From Helicobacteraceae bacterium (GTDB taxonomy: Bacteria > Campylobacterota > Campylobacteria > Campylobacterales > Sulfurimonadaceae), in NCBI GenBank assembly GCA_027066325.1, contig JAMONY010000011.1:1-55383 (forward strand): DNA of 55,383 bases. Reading direction: 5' to 3'. The translations under genes were made by a program, and so were the position numbers. The notes beneath the pieces are model-generated. The model made no database searches. It saw only the letters and a list, made by a program, of their open reading frames with translations, and had not been told where the DNA came from. Shown here in pieces: positions 38,048-47,384 of the stretch. How positions within the stretch are numbered: the stretch's first letter is position 1; every line of letters starts with the position of its first letter.

Positions 38048-40058
38048 CTCTTAAGCCTTTGTTAAAATATGGTATATATTGTGATGTTTTATAGTAGCCG
38101 TATGTGAGCTCTTTGAGCTTTGAGGCTATATCTGGATATTGAGCTGAGACATCATCTATAAGCTCCTTGCTATGTAAGTCATATAGTTTAGCATCGCTGT
38201 TGTCACCACTCATCTTTAGATAAAATCTATCACTCACCATACCGATAGTTGGCGGGTTGTTGTGTGAGATTGTAAATGCGTATCTACTCTGATCGTACCT
38301 CTCATCTAACAGATCTCTACCCATAGCGGTTGAGCTATAGTTTTGATCACAAAGGGCTGCTAGAGTTGGTAGCACATCTGTCTCTGATGCAACCTTATCA
38401 AATACTTTTGCTCTTTTAATAAGAGATGGCGCATAGATGATAAATGGCACCCTAAGCTCACCCAAGCCTAGTGCGCTAGAGCTATCGTGCTGATCTGCAT
38501 GCTCACCAACATCGCCACTTATACCGTGATCGCCCCATAGAGCTAGTATGGTATTGTTCATATAGCCACTCTTTAATGCTAGATTGCTAAAGTGCTCTAT
38601 GGAGTAGTCCATAAATCTATAAGCATTTAACTCTTTTAGGCTCTCAAAGCCATATCGCTTAACCTCTGCTTCATCTATGTCGATACTTTTAAAGCCATAT
38701 GCTCTCTCTTTGGGCGGTATAGTGTACGGGCGGTGGTTACCTGAGGTCTGTATGATCGCTACAAATGGCTCTTTTGCATCCTTTAAGACCCTGTTTGCCT
38801 CTCTAAATAGATCTATATCGCTAATCCCCCAGACATCATTTCGCTTAGAGTTGTAATCCTCCTCTTCGTATAGATGAAGATTGTCTATATTTTTACTCAA
38901 TATGCCGCGTATATTACCCCAAGATGCTGAGCCGCCAATGAAGTAGTATCTCTCATAACCATCAAAATCATTTATAATGGTATGTTGATCTACTATGAGT
39001 GGATTACGGCTAGATGTTCCGTGTAGCTCAACATCGGGCGTAGAGGTTATGGTTGTATAGATCGATCTAGCAGTGCCTGTGGATGGTGTAAAGAAGTTTT
39101 TAAAGTAGTAGCCATTTTGTGCTAAAGATGCTATGTGTGGCGTTGGGTTTAATGGGTTTGAGCTTAGTGAAGTTTTGTACGAAGCTAAAGACTCTACTAT
39201 GATAATGATAAGATTTGGTTTAGTATTACCAGAACTTACACGCTCTCTTAGGTAGTTCAAGTTCTCTGTATCTGGACTATCTACACCTAAAAATTCTGCT
39301 ATGAGTGGGTAGTATTTGTGAGCCTCATCTACATCGTAGCTAACACGCCCATTTTTCCAAGTATCAAAAAGATAGTGTACGGGGTTGTAGGTTAGTGTTG
39401 CTGCAAAAGGGTGTTTGCTAAAAGCAGCATCAGACCATCTAAGTGGGTATTGTGAGAGTTTGCTGTAGGCTAAGATAACTAGTAGTAGAAAACTAACAAG
39501 TATTACTATAGCCATTTTGATTTTACCTATCTTGATTGAGACGGCTTTAGTGTAGTGCTCTATCACTGCTCTGATAGCCAACACCACAGTACCAACGCTT
39601 AGTATCCAAGCTATGCAGATCCAGACAACAGGATAGCTCTCCCAGACCATGATAGCTGATATGTAGGCATCTTCAAGAAATCTCATAGCGGTAAAATCAA
39701 CTCTTTTGCCAAGATACGCATAGTGTCCAGCGTCAACTATGTAGATTAACGCGATAGCACTAAATATCAGAGTAAAGTAGGATATCCAGAGCCATTTTGC
39801 TACTCTGTTTTTAAGAGGATTTAGAAATTTTATCCAACCTAAAAAATATAGCGGTAAGATCATCGCAACAGCTACTCTAATGTCAAATCTTAACCCAAGC
39901 CATAGCGAATAGAGAAGATCACTTCTCTCTAGTGGATAGCTAGATGGCTCATAGGCTAGCCAAAATATAATTCTTGAGAGAAAAAATATGGCTACAAATA
40001 GCACTAAAAAGGTAAAAATTAGATGCAAAAGGGTAGGTATGTAGAGTTTTAGTTTCAT
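38040..40058 (-). CDS. LTA synthase family sulfatase-fold phosphotransferase
   Basis: Five-TM N-terminus; LIIIIVESLASYKTS, FFTPSTGTARSIYTTITS, LALWGDHGISG. Confidence 0.88.
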   Translation of the reverse strand: MKLKLYIPTLLHLIFTFLVLFVAIFFLSRIIFWLAYEPSSYPLERSDLLYSLWLGLRFDIRVAVAMILPLYFLGWIKFLNPLKNRVAKWLWISYFTLIFSAIALIYIVDAGHYAYLGKRVDFTAMRFLEDAYISAIMVWESYPVVWICIAWILSVGTVVLAIRAVIEHYTKAVSIKIGKIKMAIVILVSFLLLVILAYSKLSQYPLRWSDAAFSKHPFAATLTYNPVHYLFDTWKNGRVSYDVDEAHKYYPLIAEFLGVDSPDTENLNYLRERVSSGNTKPNLIIIIVESLASYKTSLSSNPLNPTPHIASLAQNGYYFKNFFTPSTGTARSIYTTITSTPDVELHGTSSRNPLIVDQHTIINDFDGYERYYFIGGSASWGNIRGILSKNIDNLHLYEEEDYNSKRNDVWGISDIDLFREANRVLKDAKEPFVAIIQTSGNHRPYTIPPKERAYGFKSIDIDEAEVKRYGFESLKELNAYRFMDYSIEHFSNLALKSGYMNNTILALWGDHGISGDVGEHADQHDSSSALGLGELRVPFIIYAPSLIKRAKVFDKVASETDVLPTLAALCDQNYSSTAMGRDLLDERYDQSRYAFTISHNNPPTIGMVSDRFYLKMSGDNSDAKLYDLHSKELIDDVSAQYPDIASKLKELTYGYYKTSQYIPYFNKGLRDE

Positions 40059-40132
40059 AAAGTTTTATATTTCCAGATATTTTTTTGATATTTTAGCACA
40101 CTTTTAGCAATCAAAGAGGCTATAATACACTT

Positions 40133-41530
40133 ATGAGCAACATAACATTACGGTTACCAAGTTTGATCTACGATATAGCCAAAGAGCTAGATAAGAGGGG
40201 CGCTAATGCGGTACTGGTTGGCGGCTCTGTAAGAGACTATTTTTTAGGCATAAATAGCAAAGATTATGATATCGAAGTGTATGCAATAGATAGTTTTAGT
40301 GAGCTAAAAACACTGCTAGAGCCTTTTGGTAAAGTTAGTTTAGTGGGTAGACATTTTGGTGTAGCAAAACTAGCATGTAATGGAGTAGAGTATGATTTTT
40401 CTCTACCAAGAAAAGAGAGTAAATGCTCTGCTGGTCATAGCGGTTTTGATATAGAGATTGAGAGCTCAATGAGCTTCTATGAAGCTTCATTAAGGCGTGA
40501 TTTTACAATCAACGCCATAGGATACAGCATCTTAAATGCAGAGTTTTTAGACCCACATGGCGGCATAAAAGATATTGAAAATAGAGAGCTAAAAGAGGTA
40601 AGAGCTAAGAGTTTTATAGAGGATCCGTTAAGGGTTTATAGGTGTATGCACTTTAGTGCAAGATTTCAAATGAGCATCTCTGAGAGTTTAAAAAAATTGT
40701 GTACAGATATGGTGCGTAATGGTTGCTTAGGTGAGCTACCAAAGGAGCGTGTTTTTGATGAGTTTAAAAAACTACTACTACTATCACAAAAACCATCTAT
40801 AGGCTTTGAATTTTTACGATCGATTGGAGCATTGTGTTATTTTGAGGAGCTAAGTGCACTTATAGATGTGCCGCAAGATCCAAAGTGGCACCCTGAAGGA
40901 GATGTCTGGATACACACTATGATGAGCATAGATGCTATGGCAACTCTAAGGTGTAGTGAACCTAGTAGGGATCTTATTTTGATGCTTGCAGTTCTCTGTC
41001 ACGACTTTGGTAAACCAGCAACTACTACCATAGGTGATGGATGGATTAGCGCAAAAAGACATGAGAGTGTAGGTGTACCTATAGCTCAGAATTTTTTAGA
41101 AAAATTGAGCACCCAAAGAGGTATCTTAGATCAGGTGTTACCACTTGTAAGGCACCATTTGGCTCCGACACAACTATATAACCAGAGCTCTAAAAATAGT
41201 GCCATCAGAAGACTAGCAACAAAAGTTAACATAGAAGATCTAGTTACTGTAGCGCGTGCAGACTCTTTTGGAAGAACTACCTCAACTGCCAAAGCGCGCA
41301 TATATGAAGCTGGTGATTGGCTTTTAGAGCGTGCACAAAACTTAAAAGTAGCCACTAAGCCCCCCACAAATCTGCTAAGAGGTTCTGATCTTATAGAGCT
41401 AGGATTAGCCCCATCACCCATTTTCACTAAGATACTGCAGCAAGTGTATGAAGCGCAGTTAGATGGAGTCATCAAAACTACTGATGAGGCACTAGAGTTT
41501 ATTAGAAAAAGAGTAGATCTTAATCTTTAA
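40133..41530 (+). CDS. CCA tRNA nucleotidyltransferase / poly(A) polymerase family with HD domain
   Basis: VLVGGSVRDYFLGINSKDYDIEVY, LRRDFTINAIGYS, EDPLRVYRCMHFSARF, LCHDFGKP. Confidence 0.9.
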   Translation: MSNITLRLPSLIYDIAKELDKRGANAVLVGGSVRDYFLGINSKDYDIEVYAIDSFSELKTLLEPFGKVSLVGRHFGVAKLACNGVEYDFSLPRKESKCSAGHSGFDIEIESSMSFYEASLRRDFTINAIGYSILNAEFLDPHGGIKDIENRELKEVRAKSFIEDPLRVYRCMHFSARFQMSISESLKKLCTDMVRNGCLGELPKERVFDEFKKLLLLSQKPSIGFEFLRSIGALCYFEELSALIDVPQDPKWHPEGDVWIHTMMSIDAMATLRCSEPSRDLILMLAVLCHDFGKPATTTIGDGWISAKRHESVGVPIAQNFLEKLSTQRGILDQVLPLVRHHLAPTQLYNQSSKNSAIRRLATKVNIEDLVTVARADSFGRTTSTAKARIYEAGDWLLERAQNLKVATKPPTNLLRGSDLIELGLAPSPIFTKILQQVYEAQLDGVIKTTDEALEFIRKRVDLNL

Positions 41531-41672
41531 AATTACTATAACTAGGTAGTATTTTATAATGTTACACAAATAAGATAAAGTTGACAAATAGCACTATTTT
41601 CAATAGGTATTTTAAGTTTTTATGTTAAGATTATCTTGTTAGGCAAATTTAAACTAGAGGGGTATTGGAGTC

Positions 41673-42599
41673 ATGAAGAGAGTTGTAGGTAGTGTGATCA
41701 TATTAATAGTGAGCAGCATGCTTTTTACGGTAGATCTAAGTGCAGCAGTTGGTGATTGCATTAAGGGTCAGTACAATGTGTACAATGAAGAGTGCAAACA
41801 ATCAGAGTTAGATTCAGATCAATGTACAACAAGAACTGAGCAGACGCCAGAGGCTAGGTGGTGCTGTTGTGATTGTGAGTATGAGTTGTCAAAATGTGGA
41901 AAACTGTTCGATAGTATTTTTACAGGTAGTAAAAAATCTAATGTTTCTAAAATGATGGACACTACTCGTAAGTTTAGAGACAACTCTTTAAAACAGAGCA
42001 AGCTCTGGAGTAGGTATATAGATCTTTACTACAAAAAAACTGAAACTCTCACAAATATTATGTTAAAAAATCCAAAGCTGGCTAAACATACAGCTATTGT
42101 CCTAAAAGATAATCTTAAACTTATGAGGACTCTATCTAGCGGCAAGAGGGCAAAGGTTAAAGCAGAACATATGTTTGAAGTTTTGCGTCTACTAAAAGAG
42201 TACGCTAGTGTAGATATGAAAGATAAAGAGATGGCAAAGTTTGCTCATCAGTTATCTGCTCATCTTATGGATTCAAAATGGCTAGATAGTCTTGGTATAA
42301 CTGTTGTTGGAGATTATGTAAGTGAGGGGCGTAATACAGATAGCGGAGGAAAAGGTGATGATGGTAAAGATAAAGATCCAGATGGCGATCCTGCTACTTG
42401 TGATAAACCAGTTTCGCCAGGTATGTGTCCACGCCAACCACTAGATCCAAATAAGTCAGACAATAAAGGTTGTCCAGAAGGGTGCAATAAGGTAAATGCT
42501 ACTCAGTGCAGTTGTCCTCGCACAGGTCCAGACAAGGATCCTTCAAGGATAGGTAGTGCTTTTGATCAACTATGTAATTTGGCTGGTGTATGTTGGTAG
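41673..42599 (+). CDS. Hypothetical secreted cysteine-rich protein
   Basis: Signal peptide; cysteine clusters at both ends (ARWCCCDCEYELSKCG; CPEGCNKVNATQCSCP...CNLAGVCW) around a helical middle. Confidence 0.65.
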   Translation: MKRVVGSVIILIVSSMLFTVDLSAAVGDCIKGQYNVYNEECKQSELDSDQCTTRTEQTPEARWCCCDCEYELSKCGKLFDSIFTGSKKSNVSKMMDTTRKFRDNSLKQSKLWSRYIDLYYKKTETLTNIMLKNPKLAKHTAIVLKDNLKLMRTLSSGKRAKVKAEHMFEVLRLLKEYASVDMKDKEMAKFAHQLSAHLMDSKWLDSLGITVVGDYVSEGRNTDSGGKGDDGKDKDPDGDPATCDKPVSPGMCPRQPLDPNKSDNKGCPEGCNKVNATQCSCPRTGPDKDPSRIGSAFDQLCNLAGVCW

Positions 42600-42747
42600 G
42601 CTAGGTTGAATCTACTATTGTCCAAGTGGTAACTAATTGGATAGTTTTCTTAGTTTATCTTAAAAGAAAATATAAACTAAGGTTGGCTAATCATAACTTA
42701 TACTCATATCGTGTATAGTATAGAGAATTTATTAGAGAGTTGAAGTT

Positions 42748-43152
42748 ATGGATTATGCAGAGTTACTAAAACAACACGGTCTCAAAGTTACGCCTCAGCG
42801 TCTTGAGATCATCGGAGCATTGAGTAGTGGTGGTCATGTGAGTATAGAGGAGCTCTATGCACTTATGAGGGTTAAGTTTACCTCTATCTCACTAGCAACT
42901 ATCTACAAAAATATAAACAATATGCTCAATATCTCACTAGTAAGCGAAGTGAAGGTGGCAGATCAGAAAAGTCTGTATGAGCTTACTAAAAGTGAGCACT
43001 CTCATGTGGTATGTAGTAGATGCTCTAAGATAGAAGATATAGAGCTTGATACTGATATGTTATCTACTCAAGCTAAAGCGAGAAGTGGATTTAGTGTATC
43101 TAGATACTCAATCATTTTATCTGGTATCTGTAGTAGCTGCAATAATTATTAG
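42748..43152 (+). CDS. Fur/PerR-family metalloregulator
   Basis: LKVTPQRLEIIGAL, ISLATIYKNINNM, SHVVCSRCSKIEDIE, GICSSCNNY. Confidence 0.88.
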   Translation: MDYAELLKQHGLKVTPQRLEIIGALSSGGHVSIEELYALMRVKFTSISLATIYKNINNMLNISLVSEVKVADQKSLYELTKSEHSHVVCSRCSKIEDIELDTDMLSTQAKARSGFSVSRYSIILSGICSSCNNY

Positions 43153-43154
43153 AA

Positions 43155-43167
43155 GATAATTATTATC
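43155..43167. promoter_or_regulatory. Fur/PerR-box-like sequence GATAATTATTATC upstream of the peroxidase gene
   Basis: Odd palindrome GATAAT-T-ATTATC just after the Fur-family stop codon. Confidence 0.6.
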
Positions 43168-43217
43168 ATTTAAGGATATCTTCTGTACAATTTCTCCACA
43201 ATAACTAAGGAGAAGAG

Positions 43218-44231
43218 ATGAAGATAGTTACACTTTCAGTCATAGCATCAGTTGCACTTAGTGCATCAGGATTAGTACAAGTAGCAGATAAGGCAGGTTT
43301 AAAAAGCATACCAGAGTCTACCTTGGAGTTACTAAAGCTTACAGATAATCCAAAAAATCCGATTACAGAGTCTAAAGTTGAGCTTGGCAAAAAGCTATAT
43401 TTTGATCCACGACTCTCAAAAAGTGGACTTATATCATGTAATACATGTCACAATCTAGCAGAGGGTGGTGATGATGGGGTGAGCGCTGCCATAGGTCATG
43501 CTTGGAGAGCAAATCCACACCATCTAAACTCACCAACTGTATATAATGCAGTATTTTTTGACTCACAGTTTTGGGATGGTAGAGATCCAGATCTAGAAAA
43601 GCAGGCACAAGGACCAATCTTGGCAGCTCCAGAGATGGCAGCTAGCAAAGAACATGTAGTCTCCACTGTGCTCTCTATGCCAGCTTATGTTGATGAGTTT
43701 AAAGAGGCATATGGCGATAGTGTTCAGATAGATTATGAGACTATAACTGCTACTATTGCAACTTTTGAGCGTACTCTTGTAACTCCATCAAGATTTGATG
43801 ACTTTTTAAATGGTAAACATAATGCTATAGATAAAGAGGAGAAGAGAGGTCTTGAGATCTTTATAGATAGAGGTTGTGCAAGCTGCCACAATGGTATAGC
43901 ACTTGGCGGATCTATGAGTGCATTTGAGGTTGCCAATAAGTATAAGTATGCTTCTTTAGGAGACTTTAGCGGAGATAAGAACTCTCAAGTTAAGGTACCA
44001 ACCCTTAGAAATCTAAGCGCAACAGCTCCATATTTTCATAACGGAGCTATCTGGAGTCTTGATGAGGCTATCGTTGAGATGGGAAGAGTTCAGCTTGGTT
44101 TAGATCTAAATAGAACAGATGTGGATTCAATCAAGAAATTTTTAGGTACATTAGATGGCAGGGTGCCTCAAGTGATCTATCCAATACTGCCAGCATCTAC
44201 AGAGTCTACTCCAAGACCAGATGCAAATTAA
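43218..44231 (+). CDS. Di-heme cytochrome c peroxidase
   Basis: CNTCHNLAEGGDDG and CASCHNGIALGG heme motifs; KVPTLRNLSATAPYFHNGAI. Confidence 0.93.
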   Translation: MKIVTLSVIASVALSASGLVQVADKAGLKSIPESTLELLKLTDNPKNPITESKVELGKKLYFDPRLSKSGLISCNTCHNLAEGGDDGVSAAIGHAWRANPHHLNSPTVYNAVFFDSQFWDGRDPDLEKQAQGPILAAPEMAASKEHVVSTVLSMPAYVDEFKEAYGDSVQIDYETITATIATFERTLVTPSRFDDFLNGKHNAIDKEEKRGLEIFIDRGCASCHNGIALGGSMSAFEVANKYKYASLGDFSGDKNSQVKVPTLRNLSATAPYFHNGAIWSLDEAIVEMGRVQLGLDLNRTDVDSIKKFLGTLDGRVPQVIYPILPASTESTPRPDAN

Positions 44232-44351
44232 ACTTTTTAGCTATATTTTAACCTAAAGAAGATGAACTCTTATAGTCTTTAAGCTTATTTAGAGTACAAT
44301 CACAGTTAAGCGAACATAAGTTGTACGCTAACTATAACATAAGGTGAAGAT

Positions 44352-45914
44352 ATGAAAACAAGATACAGAGTCGGTCTATCGCTTATCGCGATAGCACTGT
44401 TAACTGGAGGGTGTTCGCAACAACAAGCAGCAACGCCAGTAGTATCAGAGAGTAGTAGTGTAAAAAGTAGTGTTGTTGATGATGGCTCTGCTGATAAGAT
44501 CAAAGCACTAGAAGCTGAGTTAGCAAAAAGCAAAAAAGCTTTGGCTGAAGCTAAAACGGCATCTTCTTCTACACCTGTAGAGACCAAGAGAGATGTTAGT
44601 AGTGATATAGATCTACCACCTGCAAAACCTGGTCAATGTTTCACAAAAGCATTTTTTCCACCAAAGTATAAGACTACAACTGAGAAAGTTTTAGCAACTG
44701 AAGCTAGTGAGAAAATTGAGGTTATTCCTGCAACTTACAAAACAGTGAAAGAGAAAGTTCTTGTAGGTGAAGCTAGTGAGCGCGTTGAGATTCTGCCTGC
44801 TGTTTATGGTACACAGACAGAGACTATTGAGGTTAGCCCTGAAGAGTTGATCTGGAGAGTTGCTAAAGATAGCAAATCTGCAAGAGCTTCTCAGGTAGTT
44901 CTAGATGCTGCAAAAAAAGGTGGTATTGATCTAGCATCTGCAAAAGTTGGTAGCTGTTACCATGAGCATTATCTAGCTCCTAAATACAAAACTGTAACAG
45001 AGAAGATGCTTGCATCTGAAGCTAGCGAAAAGCTAGAAGTTATACCTGCTAAGTATGAGTTAGTAAATGAGAAGGTGTTAGTATCTGAAGCTAGTACACG
45101 ACTTGAGACTATCCCAGCTAAGTATAAAACTGTAAGTGAAAAAGTTCAAATTGAGCCTGCAAAACAGATCTGGAAAAAGACTCCTTGTCTAGATGAAGGG
45201 TGTGATAATCAAGAGATTTTATGTCTAGTTGATGTACCTGCTAAGTATAGAACTGTTACAAAAACTGTACTTGTAGAGCCGGCAAAAACAAAAACTGTTC
45301 AGATTCCAGCCAAATACAAAACTGTTAAAGTTAACAAGTTGGTCTCTCCAGCTACAACAAGAGCTATACCTATTCCTGAAACATACAAAAGTGTAACACA
45401 CACTGAAAAAGTATCAGATGGTGAGTACATTTGGCATCCAGTTAATGAGAACAATCCATTAACTCCTCCAAGTACAAGAACTGGTAATGTTATCTGTCTA
45501 ACTAAAACACCTGCTAAGTATAAAAAAGTTAGCAAAACTGTTGTTAAGACACCGGCATCATCTAAGACTATTACTATCCCTGCAAAATATAAAACTGTAG
45601 AGGTTGTGAAGTTAGATAAGCCAGCACAAGAGAAGAGAATTCCTATTCCAGCAACTTATAAAACTGTTACAAAAACAGAGCTTATAGCTGATGGATATAC
45701 AAAATGGGTTCCTATAGTATGTAAGTCAAATATGACTACTACAACTATCAAGAATGTGCAAAAAGCACTAAAAGATGTAGGTTTTTACAAAGGTCCAATT
45801 GATGGCATCTGGGGATCACAATCTAGAGCTGCTGTTAAAGCGTATCAAAAATCTAAAAACCTTCCACTCTCTGGTTTGAGCGTTGAAGTTATGGAGAAAT
45901 TAGGTCTATATTAG
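44352..45914 (+). CDS. Repeat-containing lipoprotein with C-terminal peptidoglycan-binding (PG_binding_1) domain
   Basis: Lipobox LLTGGC; ~12 copies of a ~23-aa PAxYKTVxxKVL... unit; C-terminal IKNVQKALKDVGFYKGPIDGIWGSQSRAAVKAYQKSKNLP. Confidence 0.85.
   Translation: MKTRYRVGLSLIAIALLTGGCSQQQAATPVVSESSSVKSSVVDDGSADKIKALEAELAKSKKALAEAKTASSSTPVETKRDVSSDIDLPPAKPGQCFTKAFFPPKYKTTTEKVLATEASEKIEVIPATYKTVKEKVLVGEASERVEILPAVYGTQTETIEVSPEELIWRVAKDSKSARASQVVLDAAKKGGIDLASAKVGSCYHEHYLAPKYKTVTEKMLASEASEKLEVIPAKYELVNEKVLVSEASTRLETIPAKYKTVSEKVQIEPAKQIWKKTPCLDEGCDNQEILCLVDVPAKYRTVTKTVLVEPAKTKTVQIPAKYKTVKVNKLVSPATTRAIPIPETYKSVTHTEKVSDGEYIWHPVNENNPLTPPSTRTGNVICLTKTPAKYKKVSKTVVKTPASSKTITIPAKYKTVEVVKLDKPAQEKRIPIPATYKTVTKTELIADGYTKWVPIVCKSNMTTTTIKNVQKALKDVGFYKGPIDGIWGSQSRAAVKAYQKSKNLPLSGLSVEVMEKLGLY
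44658..45722 (+). repeat. Coding tandem repeat: 12 units in 4 triads
   Basis: Units such as PATYKTVKEKVLVGEASERVEIL, PAKYELVNEKVLVSEASTRLETI, PAKYKTVEVVKLDKPAQEKRIPI; each third unit ends IWR/IWK/IWH/KWV. Confidence 0.85.
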
Positions 45915-45933
45915 ACTTGAATTCTCAAGAGAT

Positions 45934-45958
45934 AACCCCCTTTCTATCTGGGGGTTTG
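45934..45958 (+). terminator. Hairpin terminator candidate after the repeat lipoprotein gene
   Basis: AACCCCC (45934-45940), 9-nt loop, GGGGGTT (45950-45956); short T tail. Confidence 0.6.
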
Positions 45959-45966
45959 ATACTATT

Positions 45967-46704
45967 ATGACTAAAACTATAATTAGCATGGTTTTTGTGA
46001 TAGTAGCTCTAAGCTCAACACTCTGTGCAACTGAAAAGATTAAGATAGCTGTTGCGAGTAACTTCTATACAACTATGAAAAAGATAGCATTAAAGTTTGA
46101 GACTATTTACCCCTATAAGATCATACTTATCTCAGGCGCAACAGGTCAGCAGTATGCTCAGATAGTACATGGTGCGCCATATGATCTCTTTTTTGCAGCA
46201 GATTCAAAGCGTCCAGAACTATTAGAAGAGAGCGGTACTGGAGTAGATGGTAGCCGTTTTACCTACGCTATTGGCGCCCTTGTGCTCTGGAGTAGTGAGT
46301 CAGATCTTATAGATGCCAACGCTACTATACTTAAGCGTTTGAACTTCTCTAGATTGGCCATAGCCAACCCTAAAGTAGCACCATATGCACAGGCTAGCTT
46401 GCAGACACTGAAGGCTCTAAATATTTTCACATCAGCTTCAAGTAAAATTGTTTATGCGCAGAGTGTTGCTCAAGCACTTATGTTTGCTCAAACGCAAAAT
46501 GCTCAACTAGCTTTTATATCATACGCGCAGCTAAAATCTCTCAATCAAGGTTCGTATTATATTGTTCCGCAAACACTTTATGACCCAATCATTCAGCAGG
46601 CAATAGTACTCAAAAAGAGTAGAGCAACAGAGCAATTTTTACGCTTTTTTAGAAGCAGAGAGGTTGGACAGATAATCAAACACTCGGGATATACACTGCC
46701 GTGA
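45967..46704 (+). CDS. modA: Molybdate ABC transporter substrate-binding protein
   Basis: KIAVASNFYTTMKKIALKFE, ISGATGQQYAQIVHGAPYDLFFAAD; followed by modBC. Confidence 0.9.
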   Translation: MTKTIISMVFVIVALSSTLCATEKIKIAVASNFYTTMKKIALKFETIYPYKIILISGATGQQYAQIVHGAPYDLFFAADSKRPELLEESGTGVDGSRFTYAIGALVLWSSESDLIDANATILKRLNFSRLAIANPKVAPYAQASLQTLKALNIFTSASSKIVYAQSVAQALMFAQTQNAQLAFISYAQLKSLNQGSYYIVPQTLYDPIIQQAIVLKKSRATEQFLRFFRSREVGQIIKHSGYTLP

Positions 46705-47384
46705 TACTAGATGCTTCAGACTTAAATGCACTATTTATAACCTTTAAGCTAGCCTTTATAACAACTACTATACTGCTTGTGCTTGGCACCCCTTTGGCTT
46801 GGTGGCTCTCAAGAACATCTTGTAGATACAAGTTTCTCATAGAGGCGGTAGTAGCTCTACCACTTGTACTGCCTCCAACAGTCATAGGTTTTTATCTACT
46901 TATAGCACTAGGTGAGGGTGGAGTCATAGGCTCATTGAGTCAATTTCTAGGTTTAGGATCTCTAGCATTTACATTTACAGGCTTGGTTATAGGTTCGGTA
47001 TTTTACTCCTTACCTTTTGTAGTGCAACCTCTGCAGTCTGCTTTTGTCTTTATAGACCAGAAGATACTTGATGCTGCATCAACACTAAGAGCATCTAAGT
47101 ATGATCAATTTTTAACCATTATATTTCCACTTGCTAAACCAGGTTTCTTAACGGCTGCCATTTTAGGTTTTGCTCATACACTTGGTGAGTTTGGCGTGGT
47201 GTTGATGATAGGTGGAAATATAGCGGGTGAAACTCAAGTTGCATCAGTAGCCATATATGAACATGTAGAGTCTTTGCAGTATGCTCAAGCTCACACACTA
47301 TCGCTCATACTACTGCTCTTCTCATTTGTCACATTGGCACTTATATATGCTTTTAATCGTCGCTTTATGGTCGGTAAGATATGA
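46701..47384 (+). CDS. modB: Molybdate ABC transporter permease (GTG start)
   Basis: LPLVLPPTVIGFYLL, FAHTLGEFGVVLMIGGNIAGETQVASVAIYEHV. Confidence 0.93.
   Translation: MILDASDLNALFITFKLAFITTTILLVLGTPLAWWLSRTSCRYKFLIEAVVALPLVLPPTVIGFYLLIALGEGGVIGSLSQFLGLGSLAFTFTGLVIGSVFYSLPFVVQPLQSAFVFIDQKILDAASTLRASKYDQFLTIIFPLAKPGFLTAAILGFAHTLGEFGVVLMIGGNIAGETQVASVAIYEHVESLQYAQAHTLSLILLLFSFVTLALIYAFNRRFMVGKI

Noticed and set aside
44306-44587. Antisense ORF opposite the repeat lipoprotein start
   Set aside because: Overlaps a clear lipobox-containing sense gene; no motif support.
44658-45722. Tandem repeats considered as a CRISPR array
   Set aside because: Repeats are protein-level, in frame and divergent in DNA, with no constant repeat/variable spacer structure.
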